A stretch of 35,394 nt of DNA from Oscillatoriales cyanobacterium (GCA_004294385.1 REAP01000024.1:1-35394); one strand, 5' to 3'. Shown: positions 25,371 through 33,809, counted from the stretch's first letter. Notes: generated by a model from the letters alone, not told the origin. Program-made: numbers and translations.

Positions 25371-26810
25371 GTGACTCAGGGATTTGATTACGATTTAGCA
25401 ATTATCGGTGCCGGCGTGGGTGGACACGGGGCGGCCATACACGCGGTTAGCTGCGGGCTGAAGGTGGCAATTATCGAAGCGGGCGATATGGGCGGAACTT
25501 GCGTCAACCGGGGCTGTATTCCCTCTAAGGCGCTGCTGGCGGCTGCGGGGCGGGTGCGGGATTTGCGGAATGCTCACCATTTGAAGACTTTGGGGATTCA
25601 GTTGGGAAGTGTGGAGTTCGATCGGGGGGCGATCGCAAATCATGCTAACACTATTGTCAGCAAACTGCGTGGCGATTTGACCAACAGCCTGAAGCGTTTG
25701 AATGTCGATACGATCCAAGGTTGGGGAAAAATCGCCGGTTCTCAAAAAATTACCATCGAAACCGATAAAGGCGAGAAAACGATTACTGCCAAGGATATTA
25801 TTCTCGCTCCCGGTTCGATTCCTTTCGTCCCCCCAGGGATAGAAATTGACGGTAAAACTGTGTTTACTAGCGATGATGCTGTCAGATTGGAATCGCTACC
25901 GAAGTGGATTGCAATTATTGGTAGTGGCTATATCGGTTTGGAGTTTTCCGATATTTACACTGCATTGGGCTGTGAAATCACGATGATTGAGGCATTAGAT
26001 CAATTGATGCCAACTTTCGATCCAGATATTGCTAAGTTAGCAGAACGGGTATTAATTACACCCCGCGATATTGAAACAAAAGTTGGTGTTTTGGCGAGAA
26101 AGATTACTCCTGGTTCGCCGGTGATTATTGAATTAGCTGATTTCAAAACTAAGGAACTTGTCGAAGTTTTGGAAGTAGATGCTTGTTTGGTAGCAACTGG
26201 CCGAGTTCCTGTTAGTAAGAATTTGGGGCTAGAAACTGTTGCTGTGGAAACGATGCGCGGTTATATTCCAGTTAACGATAAGATGCAGGTTTTGGTTGGT
26301 GGAGAACCAGTCAAGCATTTGTGGGCGATCGGCGATGTGAATGGCAAGATGATGTTAGCACACACTGCATCTGCCCAGGGCATTGCGGCGGTGGAAAATA
26401 TCTGTGGGCGCGATCGGGAAATTGACTATTTGAGCATCCCAGCAGCGGCGTTTACTCACCCAGAAATTAGCTATGTGGGAATGACTGAACCTGCGGCGAA
26501 GGAGTTAGGAAAAACCGAAGGGTTTGAGGTAGCTTCTGTCAAGACTTATTTTAAGGGAAATTCTAAAGCGATTGCTGAAGGGGAAACCGACGGTACGGCT
26601 AAGGTGATTTACCGGAAGGATACTGGGGAATTGTTGGGTGTTCACATTTTCGGTTTGCACGCTTCGGATTTGATTCAAGAGGCGGCAAATGCGATCGCGC
26701 AACGGGATTCTGTTCACACTTTAGCATTCCGAGTGCACACTCACCCGACGCTTTCGGAAGTGTTAGATGAGGCGTTTAAGCGCGCGGCTGGGGCGGCCGG
26801 CGGTCATTAA
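25371..26810 (+). CDS. lpdA: Dihydrolipoyl dehydrogenase (E3)
   Basis: 479 aa starting at a GTG (25371) with AGGAG 6 bases upstream. An FAD-dependent disulfide oxidoreductase that reoxidises dihydrolipoamide in pyruvate and related dehydrogenase complexes and the glycine cleavage system, passing electrons to NAD+. It has the FAD fold [12 protein letters not shown] (11-22), redox pair C44/C49 ([13 protein letters not shown]), NAD fold [10 protein letters not shown], and the FAD-binding WAIGDVNG. The C-terminal active-site pair is H458/E463 (HTHPTLSEV). All catalytic residues are present. Confidence 0.97.
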   Translation: MTQGFDYDLAIIGAGVGGHGAAIHAVSCGLKVAIIEAGDMGGTCVNRGCIPSKALLAAAGRVRDLRNAHHLKTLGIQLGSVEFDRGAIANHANTIVSKLRGDLTNSLKRLNVDTIQGWGKIAGSQKITIETDKGEKTITAKDIILAPGSIPFVPPGIEIDGKTVFTSDDAVRLESLPKWIAIIGSGYIGLEFSDIYTALGCEITMIEALDQLMPTFDPDIAKLAERVLITPRDIETKVGVLARKITPGSPVIIELADFKTKELVEVLEVDACLVATGRVPVSKNLGLETVAVETMRGYIPVNDKMQVLVGGEPVKHLWAIGDVNGKMMLAHTASAQGIAAVENICGRDREIDYLSIPAAAFTHPEISYVGMTEPAAKELGKTEGFEVASVKTYFKGNSKAIAEGETDGTAKVIYRKDTGELLGVHIFGLHASDLIQEAANAIAQRDSVHTLAFRVHTHPTLSEVLDEAFKRAAGAAGGH

Positions 26811-26828
26811 TCTGTAGGGGCGGTGTTC

Positions 26829-27012
26829 CCATTGGTGTCAAATTAAGTCTAAACCCTTGATCGATCTCGTTTGTAGTCGAGTCTCGATCCCCCTAAATCC
26901 CCCTTAAGAAGGGGGACTTTGAAATCCATTTCACCCCTTTTTAAGAGGGGCTTTGAATGCTCTTGTCCCACCCCCTAATCCCCTTGTTAAGGGGGGTTAG
27001 GCGGGATCTAGA
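26829..27012. repeat. Palindromic G-run/C-run repeat element, partial copy
   Basis: Begins CATTGGTGTCAAATTAAGTC and contains CCCCCTTAAGAAGGGGG hairpins and a terminal GGGATCTAGA, all shared with the full element at 29198-29423. The right terminal repeat is missing. Its GATCTAGA end supplies the stop codon of the HEPN gene. Confidence 0.8.
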
Positions 27013-27415
27013 GGCTATCCGATTGACGTGTTTGCGGTAAAGTGCCGATCGCATTTTCAGCTAATTCGAGAAATTGCTCACCGCAGTTAATTTGCTCCGC
27101 AGCTTGCTCGACAGTGACAGTATCAAGTCCCCCGTAATCCCCACTATTTCGCAAGTCTTGAGCATCGATTAAAAATCTGTGAAACTCAACAGGAACTCTT
27201 CCTGTACGGGCAAATTCTCGACCGAAAGCTCCAATCACTGCGGCATGACTGGAAAATGACATTTCTTCGCCATCTAAAAAGGCCTCAGCAATGTAAAACA
27301 TGGCATAATAAGCGCGAGATGTGGCATAGTCTGGGAAACCATTATTTAGTAATAGCTTTGCCGCCGATAGACTTTGACGAGCTTTCAGAAGTAAGTCTAA
27401 TTGTTCGGGCTTCAT
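27008..27415 (-). CDS. HEPN-domain protein of a HEPN/MNT pair
   Basis: 135 aa, all-helical, PF05168-like. The features are AKLLLNNGFPDYATSRAYYAMFYIAEAFL (R34, YY, Y41), SFSSHAAVIGAFGREFARTG (S56/H57) and DLRNSGDYGG (R89). The Rx4-6H RNase motif of HepT-type toxins is not seen at the RNSGDYG position, so this HEPN belongs to the type without the obvious nuclease site. The ATG overlaps the MNT stop region by 4 bases, so the two are co-translated. Its stop codon and the last residues abut the repeat element at 26829-27012, so the original C-terminus may have differed. Confidence 0.85.
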   Translation of the reverse strand: MKPEQLDLLLKARQSLSAAKLLLNNGFPDYATSRAYYAMFYIAEAFLDGEEMSFSSHAAVIGAFGREFARTGRVPVEFHRFLIDAQDLRNSGDYGGLDTVTVEQAAEQINCGEQFLELAENAIGTLPQTRQSDSL

Positions 27416-27738
27416 AAAGCTATTCCCTCTTTACGAATATTCCTCAATAAAGGCCCGTTGTAGTGCGTAAATCGCTGTTCATCCATAAACAGACAGCTAA
27501 TGACTTCATCATTTTGGAGTGACAAATCGGCTCGAATCAGGCTGGTTTTTTTAATTTCTTCACCGGGATTGACTTGTCCTTTGAGGACGACTAACACATC
27601 AATGTCAGAGTCTGGGCGTGCGTCGCCTCGCGCTTGGGAACCGTAGAGTACCATTGTGACAAGGCGGCTGTCGTAAATTTGCTCGAAGTGCGATCGGAGT
27701 TGCATCAGTATGTTCTTAAGTTTATCGTTAATGCTCAT
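27412..27738 (-). CDS. MNT-type minimal nucleotidyltransferase
   Basis: 108 aa. Pol-beta-fold nucleotidyltransferase with LYGSQARGDARPDSDIDVLVVL: G33-S34 and the metal-binding D45/D47. In MntA/HepT systems such enzymes neutralise the HEPN partner by transferring AMP. Whether this pair does so is uncertain because the HEPN lacks the typical RNase motif. The start at 27738 is the first gene of the two-gene operon. Confidence 0.92.
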   Translation of the reverse strand: MSINDKLKNILMQLRSHFEQIYDSRLVTMVLYGSQARGDARPDSDIDVLVVLKGQVNPGEEIKKTSLIRADLSLQNDEVISCLFMDEQRFTHYNGPLLRNIRKEGIAL

Positions 27739-28060
27739 ATTTGTTGTAAGTGATTTAAGGGCGATCGGGATTCTTTCGTTATATCAAATATCCCACTCCG
27801 ATTTTCTCCTACTCACTATAGTTTGTCTTATGAATGGTTGTCAAAGCGGTAAAAGTTCCCTATGGTGTTGGAGAAACATAATTAGTTAGGACTTAGATGG
27901 GGGCCCAGAAACCGGGTTTTTTTACGAAAAAACTTCGTTTCAGCCCTGAAATTCGGTAAAAAACCCGGTTTCTTTGGTCGCGTAAGTCCTGACTCAAAAA
28001 AGAGCGATCGCACTCTGAGTAAGGAAAGGGCGATCGCACTTTCAGCAGCTAAGTCAATTT
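27739..28060. other. 322-bp gap with AGAAACCGGGTTTTTT palindrome
   Basis: No gene recognised. 27907-27973 holds an inverse repeat AGAAACCGGGTTTTTT...AAAAAACCCGGTTTCT around about 33 bases. A second hairpin-prone pair of AGCGATCGCACT-like HIP1 sequences lies at about 28003-28040. Both could act as 3' ends for the LRAT gene on the minus strand. Confidence 0.7.
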
Positions 28061-28822
28061 TCACTCGTCTTTGAGTAGGTGATAAGCACCTAAACCAATT
28101 GCTATACCTAATACTGCGGGAGCCGCAACAGCAGCAGCAACAGCAGCGCTACCACCAACAGTAACAGCAGCAATACCTCCACCAACACCTCCAATTGTTG
28201 ATGCAACTTGTCCTGCTATTCTTCCATTTTTTCGTGCTTCACGTTCGCTTTCAGTCAAAGCTTCATCATCTTCAAGTATCTTGCCAACTATGAAATCAGC
28301 AGCTAATCCACTGGCTATACCACCCACGTTTACAATACCAGCAGCCGCTGTACCCGCTACAGCAGGCGCTTGTTTCAGCCCTACATTGATGAGAAATTTA
28401 GATATAGGGTTGGCAGATTGAATCGCAGCTTCAGTGGCGATTTTAGTTGCAACCTTGGTTCCTGTGCCAATAGCTACTCCTTGAACTAAACCAGCAACTC
28501 CACCTTGAGCTTGTGCGACTTGTTCACTCTTATCTTTTCCTGTTTTGCACCAATAAGCAAAATGTTCACAATTATTGCTGAAAAGGTCATATCCTTTTTC
28601 GTCTAACCTGCTCTCTGCTCGTCTGACTACTTCATCATCTGAATAACATTTTCCATACTCCTTTACATGAATTTTGTTTCCTGATGCAAAATCATTCTTA
28701 GAAATACGACAAATTTTTTCACCTTGACGCTTTCCATAATGAATAACACTATCGTCGCCACAGTCGATACCGTGATGAGTGTGTGGAAGGTGTTGAGTAT
28801 AGATATGATCGCCTTTTGCCAT
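28061..28822 (-). CDS. LRAT-domain protein with Gly/Ala-rich hydrophobic tail
   Basis: 253 aa from the ATG at 28822; a TTG eight codons upstream is less likely. The N-terminal domain (1-95) is LRAT/NlpC-P60-like: H16/H17 in HHGIDCGDDSVIHYG (H28 second His), and the nucleophile C85 in NNCEHFAYWC. These enzymes are thiol acyltransferases or phospholipases. From about 105 the protein is Ala/Gly/Val-rich, with several helices able to insert in membranes (VAGLVQGVAIGTG, APAVAGTAAAGIVNVGGIAS, GGVGGGIAAVTVGGSAAVAAAVAAPAVLGIAIGLG). It could be a lipid-modifying effector or toxin; that role is a guess. No immunity-like gene is adjacent. Confidence 0.85.
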   Translation of the reverse strand: MAKGDHIYTQHLPHTHHGIDCGDDSVIHYGKRQGEKICRISKNDFASGNKIHVKEYGKCYSDDEVVRRAESRLDEKGYDLFSNNCEHFAYWCKTGKDKSEQVAQAQGGVAGLVQGVAIGTGTKVATKIATEAAIQSANPISKFLINVGLKQAPAVAGTAAAGIVNVGGIASGLAADFIVGKILEDDEALTESEREARKNGRIAGQVASTIGGVGGGIAAVTVGGSAAVAAAVAAPAVLGIAIGLGAYHLLKDE

Positions 28823-28904
28823 AGTTTTTAACCAGGTGAGGTTCAATAAGTATTAAATATCACAGATAACCTAGTTTTTGTCAATACGGGAAAACACTTA
28901 GATG

Positions 28905-29169
28905 CTCTGGAAGAAGTTAAAAATAGTGGCAACAATGATTCAAGATTTATTTAACGGCAGCCTATCGGAATTTTTGAGAGAATATGCAATTATCTCGATC
29001 GCAATTTTTGAAAGTTATGCAATCCTTGGGACGGCGTTCATTAATTGAAAAAATCCAGGAGGGCGATTCCCTACGGGATAGCTACGCTTCACGCACATTT
29101 TTTACCCTTGCACCGGTACTCAAAGAGTATGTCAAAATTAACTATTCCCGACCAAACAGTGAGGAATAA
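28905..29169 (+). pseudogene. Decayed NB-ARC (STAND) ATPase remnant
   Basis: Two frames carry pieces in the order expected for the ARC part of cyanobacterial NB-ARC/WD40 proteins. In one frame, 28911-28976 reads KLKIVATMIQDLFNGSLSEFL. In the next frame, 28984-29166 reads LSRSQFLKVMQSLGRRSLIEK and FTLAPVLKEYVK. Intact relatives have a stretch between these pieces, so both a deletion and a frameshift are implied. A TGA at 28975-28977 closes the second frame upstream. No P-loop or WD40 repeats remain nearby. It lies divergent from the LRAT gene. Confidence 0.6.
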
Positions 29170-29197
29170 AAATTATATAGCAAATCCCGCTAAGGAC

Positions 29198-29423
29198 ACG
29201 GCAATGCCCATTGGTGTCAACTTTAAGCTCAAACCCTGTCACAGACGGCTGTTTGACCATTAAATCCAGATCCCCCCTAGCCCCCCTTAAGAAGGGGGGG
29301 ACAAGAGTCTTGTCTTCTCAAAGTCCCCCTTCTTAAGGGGGATTTAGGGGGATCTAGACTTAGCGTAAAAACGAGATTTTTCAGGGGTTTCAGTCTTAAG
29401 TTGACACCAATGGGCAATGCCGT
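29198..29423. repeat. 226-bp MITE-like palindromic element
   Basis: The outer arms ACGGCAATGCCCATTGGTG... (29198-29227) and their inverse (29395-29423) match with about two differences over 29 bases. Inside are GATCCCCCCTAGCCCCCC and GGGGGATTTAGGGGGATC arms with CCCTTAAGAAGGGG hairpins. It has no coding content. It shares its left part with the element at 26829-27012. Confidence 0.85.
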
Positions 29424-29865
29424 TTCCCTACAGTGAATTATCGGAAATTTGGAAATGTGCGATCGACCTTTGTTTATTGAATTGGCTTTTCAGTCCTCTT
29501 TGAGAGGACTTTCGCTATGAGACGGGGGTTGAAACGAACGGCGGAATTGCGGGTTAGCGCGAGAACTTTGACGACGGGAATGTGCGACAATTTTCGATTC
29601 GGAATTATTTGAGGTGTGGCGAGAAACCGGGTTTTTTCGACAATCCTTAGTCACAGTCGGTGATTTAGCAAAAAACCCGGTTTCTGAGATTTTGGGTTTT
29701 GTGCTAAATAATCTTGTTTCTATTTAATTAATCACAATCTCTCATATCTCTTAGTCCGCGTCGGCGGACTTCGTTTGTTTAGACGCGATTTCAATCGCCG
29801 AATAATATGTAACCATTATATAATAGATTGAAACTTGTTGCCATCAGCCCTTTATCCCCCCTATC
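29424..29865. other. 442-bp non-coding stretch with several hairpin repeats
   Basis: From left to right: AGTCCTCTTTGAGAGGACT hairpin (about 29492-29510), followed by GGGGGTTGAAAC; the AGAAACCGGGTTTTTT inverse repeat at 29622-29685; and AGTCCGC/GCGGACT with GTCG loop (29753-29770), followed by a GCGATTTCAATCGC palindrome. No gene is seen. The trpC promoter must lie near the right end. Confidence 0.7.
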
Positions 29866-30765
29866 ATGCTCCAAATCCGCCGCCGTCCCCCCAGCACCTC
29901 CGTCTCCGTACTCTACCTCAGCTACAAAATCGCTGTACCCGACGCCGAACCCCAGCACATCCTCGAAGAAATCGTCTGGCAAAAAGAAGTAGAAGTTGCT
30001 CAAAAGCGCGATCGCACTCCGTTATCCGAACTTCACAAAAAACTCCCCTTCGCACCACCAACCCGCGACTTTCTCGCCGCCCTTAAAAACGGCAAAACCA
30101 AACCCGCCATCATCGCCGAAGTCAAAAAAGCTTCCCCCAGCAAAGGCGTAATTCGTGAAGATTTCGATCCGGTGGAAATTGCCAAATCCTACCAACAAAA
30201 CGGTGCAACTTGTATCTCCGTACTCACTGACGAAAAATTCTTTCAAGGCAGCTTTGAAAACCTCAGCAAAATCCGTTCCGCCGTTGATTTACCCCTGCTT
30301 TGCAAAGAGTTTATCATCTATCCTTACCAAATCTATCTCGCCCGCATTCATGGCGCTGATGCCGTACTTTTAATCGCAGCTATTCTATCTGATAAAGACT
30401 TACAATACTTCGTCAAAATTGTCAAGACATTAGGCATGACTGCCTTGATAGAAGTTCACACTCAAGAAGAACTCGATCGCGTATTAACCATCCAAGGCGT
30501 CAACCTAATCGGCATCAACAACCGCAACCTAGCAGACTTTTCCGTCAGCCTAGAAACCACCAGCCAACTATTAGCCTCGCGCCAAACCCAAATCCAAGCC
30601 AAAGACATCCTCATCGTCAGCGAGTCAGGAATCCACACTCCAGCAGACCTCGCTCAAGTGGCCAATGCTGGTGCTCGTGCCGTCCTGATTGGCGAATCCC
30701 TAGTCAAACAGCCAGATCCGGGCGCTGCTTTAGCCTTGCTTGCCGCCGACATCGCCACTGCATAA
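29866..30765 (+). CDS. trpC: Indole-3-glycerol phosphate synthase
   Basis: 299 aa. It closes the indole ring from carboxyphenylamino-deoxyribulose phosphate in tryptophan synthesis, in the cytosol. TIM barrel with E85 and K87 ([13 protein letters not shown]), K147/E148 (LCKEFI), the GINNRNL motif and VSESGI. The N-terminal 25 residues ([22 protein letters not shown]) form the usual cyanobacterial extension. It is not next to other trp genes, as is common in cyanobacteria. The ATG lies 17 bases past an in-frame ATA-rich leader with no strong Shine-Dalgarno. Confidence 0.97.
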   Translation: MLQIRRRPPSTSVSVLYLSYKIAVPDAEPQHILEEIVWQKEVEVAQKRDRTPLSELHKKLPFAPPTRDFLAALKNGKTKPAIIAEVKKASPSKGVIREDFDPVEIAKSYQQNGATCISVLTDEKFFQGSFENLSKIRSAVDLPLLCKEFIIYPYQIYLARIHGADAVLLIAAILSDKDLQYFVKIVKTLGMTALIEVHTQEELDRVLTIQGVNLIGINNRNLADFSVSLETTSQLLASRQTQIQAKDILIVSESGIHTPADLAQVANAGARAVLIGESLVKQPDPGAALALLAADIATA

Positions 30766-30775
30766 TTTTGGGGTA

Positions 30776-30797
30776 GGGACACGGCATTGCCGTCTCC
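30776..30797. terminator. GACACGGCATTGCCGTCTCC hairpin after trpC
   Basis: ACGGCA/TGCCGT palindrome with GGGAC/GTCTCC flanks, 11 bases after the trpC stop. It is the same repeat family as 24751-24773. Possibly a transcript end. Confidence 0.55.
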
Positions 30798-30852
30798 TCA
30801 TTCACTTTTTGATTTATGCTACTAACTCCCACAGAAATACTTAGGACATATC

Positions 30853-32010
30853 ATGGATAACAAATCAATGCTGATGATTCCCGGCCCCACGCCGGTGCCC
30901 GAAGCGGCTTTACTGGCGATGGCAAAACACCCGATGGGCCACCGCAGCAAGGAATTTGATGCGATTTTTGCAGACTGTACCGAAAACCTGAAATGGTTGC
31001 ACCAAACGAAGAGTGATGTGCTGAGTTTAACCGTTTCTGGTACCGGCGCGATGGAAGCTGGGATTATTAATTTCTTGAGTGCGGGCGATCGCGTTTTAGT
31101 CGGTACCAATGGTAAATTTGGTGAACGTTGGGCCGAAGTCGCCGAAGCTTACGGTTTAAATGTCGAAATCATCAAAGCCGAGTGGGGCTTACCTTTAGAT
31201 CCCGAAAACTTCCGCGAAAAACTCGAAGCAGATACAGAGAAGCAAATCAAAGCTGTCATCATCACTCACTCCGAAACCTCCACCGGTGTCCTCAACGACC
31301 TTGAAACCATCAATCGCCACGTTAAAGCCCACGGTGAAGCTTTAATTATGGTCGATGCTGTCACCAGTTTAGGTGCTGCGAATGTGCCGATGGATGCTTG
31401 GGGAATTGATGTGATTGCTTCTGGTTCTCAGAAAGCTTACATGATTCCTCCTGGTTTGGGTTTTGTCGCCGTTGGGCCCAAAGCTTGGGAAGCTTACAAG
31501 ACTGCGAAACTTCCCCGCTATTACTTGGATTTGGGCAAATATCGCAAAGAAGCGGCGAAAAATACGACTCCTTTTACTCCACCCGTCAATATGTTTTTTG
31601 GACTGCAAGTTACTTTGCAGATGATGAAAGCGGAAGGATTAGAAAATGTATTCGCGCGACACAAACGGTTGATGACAACTACTCGTGCGGCTGTACAAGC
31701 TTTGGGTTTGCCATTGTTTGCTGCTGATGGTTGCGCCAGCCCTGCGATTACCTCTGTCATGCCGCCCGCTGAAGTAGATGCACAAAAGGTGCGGACTTTG
31801 ATGAGGAAGAGATTTGATATTGCGCTAGCCGATGGACAAGACCATTTGAAGGGCAAAATCTTCCGAATTGGTCATTTGGGCTTTGTGTGCGATCGCGATA
31901 TTCTAGCAGCAATTTCTTCTTTGGAAGTTGTGTTGCAAGAATTGGGTTACGAAGGCTTTACTCCTGGTGCCGGCGTTGCCGCTGCGGCGAAACTTTTGGC
32001 TGAATCTTAA
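30853..32010 (+). CDS. Class V aminotransferase, serine/alanine-glyoxylate type
   Basis: 385 aa. PLP enzyme of the alanine-glyoxylate/serine-pyruvate aminotransferase family: MIPGPTPVPEAAL, MGHRSKEFD, SGTGAMEAG (62-70), VDAVTSLG (D168) and Schiff-base K194 in ASGSQKAYMIPPGLGF. R356-region FRIGHLGF closes the carboxylate site. In cyanobacteria it would act in photorespiratory glycine/serine metabolism. Relatives were long mislabelled as a soluble hydrogenase 42-kDa subunit. The 3' end is duplicated in the tandem repeat downstream. Confidence 0.95.
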   Translation: MDNKSMLMIPGPTPVPEAALLAMAKHPMGHRSKEFDAIFADCTENLKWLHQTKSDVLSLTVSGTGAMEAGIINFLSAGDRVLVGTNGKFGERWAEVAEAYGLNVEIIKAEWGLPLDPENFREKLEADTEKQIKAVIITHSETSTGVLNDLETINRHVKAHGEALIMVDAVTSLGAANVPMDAWGIDVIASGSQKAYMIPPGLGFVAVGPKAWEAYKTAKLPRYYLDLGKYRKEAAKNTTPFTPPVNMFFGLQVTLQMMKAEGLENVFARHKRLMTTTRAAVQALGLPLFAADGCASPAITSVMPPAEVDAQKVRTLMRKRFDIALADGQDHLKGKIFRIGHLGFVCDRDILAAISSLEVVLQELGYEGFTPGAGVAAAAKLLAES

Positions 32011-32205
32011 TCCAATAGACATCTCCAATAGTTCTTGTGGAACAGGCATCCTGCCTGTTTAAAGCTGAATCTTAATCCAATAGACATCTCCAATAGTACA
32101 TCTCCAATAGTTCTTGTGGAACAGGCATCTTGCCTGTTTAAAGCTGAATCTTAATCCAATAGATATCTCCAGTAATTCTTGTGGAACAGGCATCTTGCCT
32201 GTTTA
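31999..32205. repeat. Tandem repeat that copies the aminotransferase 3' end
   Basis: Three units begin GCTGAATCTTAATCCAATAG, i.e. the last codons (Ala-Glu-Ser-stop) of the aminotransferase plus its trailer. Unit 1 is 31999-32063 (65 bp), unit 2 is 32064-32142 (79 bp, with an extra 14-bp ACATCTCCAATAGT duplication), and unit 3 is 32143-32205. Each carries one GTGGAACAGGC hairpin (32036-32059, 32115-32138, 32180-32203). Confidence 0.92.
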
Positions 32206-32281
32206 AAAAAGACTTTTCTGGAGATATTGAATTTATCAAAGGATTTTGGGTTTTAGATACTATCTAAAATCCAAAATCTTT

Positions 32282-32497
32282 TTAATATGCTTGGGCTAAC
32301 CAATCAAAGATTTTATCCAATTGTTCTAGCGTCACTAAACCGTACTGCCACAATACCATCGGCAGGGAGTTCGGGTCTTGATCGCGTTGCCACTGTTCTT
32401 TCGACCGAACACGTTCGGCGACATCAATTGATGCACGAGAAATTGCTAAATCTTCTTGTAAAAATCGAATTAATCTTGTGTATGTACCGGGTGTCAT
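32282..32497 (-). CDS. DUF2949 domain protein
   Basis: 71 aa from the ATG at 32497, with GGAGGG 7 bases upstream. The sequence LIRFLQEDLAISRASIDVAER and LPMVLWQYGLVTLEQLDKIFDWL matches the small cyanobacterial DUF2949 family as I remember it. Helical, soluble, function unknown. Full length for the family. Confidence 0.9.
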   Translation of the reverse strand: MTPGTYTRLIRFLQEDLAISRASIDVAERVRSKEQWQRDQDPNSLPMVLWQYGLVTLEQLDKIFDWLAQAY

Positions 32498-33296
32498 GAA
32501 TTTTCCCTCCAAGTGTAAGACACCATTTTCTGATGAGAACCTGATGTTTTTGATTAGTAATAAGCCAGTTTTAAATCTGTCTTGGAACCGTTGATATCTG
32601 TAAAAACAGTATTGGTCATTGAAAATGGGAAGTAGTTTGTTGTTGAATGTGATTCTAAAGCCGACTTTTCCCGAAAAGTGAAATATTTGGGGATTTTTTG
32701 GCGATGGAATCGAAGGATGTGCGATCGACTTGCGAACCTAAACTAAATACCTCGGCATCTTGCTAGCGCGAATCTCCATAAATTCTGCTACCTAAAACTA
32801 CTAAACCAGTTTCAGAGCTTAGCTTCATCTGCCAAAATGCAGAATCCGTAAATCTACTTGAGCAAAATAGGTCGGATTCGGCGATCGCACCAGAATCTGC
32901 TACCTGAATTTAACTTTGACAGTTATTTTTGGTCGTAGCATTGAGCTTCAGATAGATTTAGTAGATTTAGTTCGATCGCAGGAAGTTCCAGGGAATTTCT
33001 CAGAAACACCATATTACTAAATCGTTGAGGACGAATATCGTCTCTCAGAATCAGCAGTGGGTCACTGACTGATTTTCCTCACCTGTGGCTAAATCTACAG
33101 TTTAGGCAAACCCGCTCAGCACTAGACCTACTAAGATTGACATCGTAGCAAATCTTTTGATATTTGTACTGAATCGAATATTAATAATTTAACAGATTTA
33201 ATCAATATTTGTAAAGTTTCTAAATATTTACAAAAATCATGGGCTATGTCCCTCAACCTATTTCTGCCAAAATCAAGCTAAAATGACTTAATTAAG
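32498..33296. other. 800-bp stretch without an intact gene; possible decayed coding on minus strand
   Basis: Two minus-strand frames lack starts but look partly coding. 33078-32923 (52 codons) reads DPLLILRDDIRPQRFSNMVF. 32909-32655 (85 codons with one stop in the middle) reads ETGLVVLGSRIYGDSR, then the stop, then QDAEVFSLGSQVDRTSFDSI. On the plus strand, TTCTGCTACCTAAA/TCTGCTACCTGAA motifs recur at about 32783 and 32894. No family is assigned. The promoter of the DUF2949 gene should lie in the left part. Confidence 0.35.
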
Positions 33297-33809
33297 TTAA
33301 AAAAACTCGATCGCAATTCGATCGCCTACTTTGAGACCAAGTTCAGCAGCCCGCCCGCTGCGAAGTTCGATCACTCGATCGACAATCGTATCCGGGCCAT
33401 AGGTGGGACAAGGTTCCGCAGTACAAGGAGGTGCTCCGGCTTGAATCGCTGTCACCACGCCATCTCGGATAAAAATCATATCCAGAGAAATTTTGCAATT
33501 TTTCATCCAAAAATTGACCCACCGCGCAGGTTTGAACTCAAACAGCATTCCTCTGTCATCGGCCAAAGAAGTTCTGTACATTAAACCCATAGCCTGTTGT
33601 TCTGGAGTTTTAGTCACTTCCAGTTCAATCAGGCGATCAGCTATCCGAGCTCTAGCAGAAATAGGCAAAACTTGACCCTCCGAGGCCACCAATGTAGACT
33701 GCGAAGCCAAATTACCAGTAGCATCAGCATTGGCCAGAGGTAAAGTCGGCGAACATCCCAGCAAAAAGATAATTACCCCAATACCGAGCAAATTAGCAAA
33801 ATAACTCAT
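33297..33809 (-). CDS. DUF192 lipoprotein
   Basis: 170 aa from the ATG at 33809; a GTG nine codons upstream falls in an ATCTAAA repeat. Signal MSYFANLLGIGVIIFLLGC with lipobox Cys19. The C-terminal DUF192 domain (about 50-168) has EVTKTPEQQAMGLMYRTSL, GMLFEF, WMKNCKISLDMIFI and VIELRSGRAAELGLKVGD, all family hallmarks. Two extra cysteines (PPCTAEPCPTYG) may form a disulfide. The family function is not established. It diverges from ldpA with about 80 bp between starts. Confidence 0.93.
   Translation of the reverse strand: MSYFANLLGIGVIIFLLGCSPTLPLANADATGNLASQSTLVASEGQVLPISARARIADRLIELEVTKTPEQQAMGLMYRTSLADDRGMLFEFKPARWVNFWMKNCKISLDMIFIRDGVVTAIQAGAPPCTAEPCPTYGPDTIVDRVIELRSGRAAELGLKVGDRIAIEFF

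Noticed and set aside
26811..27007. Possible tRNA or riboswitch in the G/C-run region
   Set aside because: No tRNA T-loop (GGTTCGAATCC-like) or known aptamer core; the sequence is explained by the palindromic repeat family.
29492..29535. Hairpin followed by GGGGGTTGAAAC, similar to the 3' end of cyanobacterial CRISPR repeats
   Set aside because: Single copy; no second repeat or spacer spacing, so not an array.
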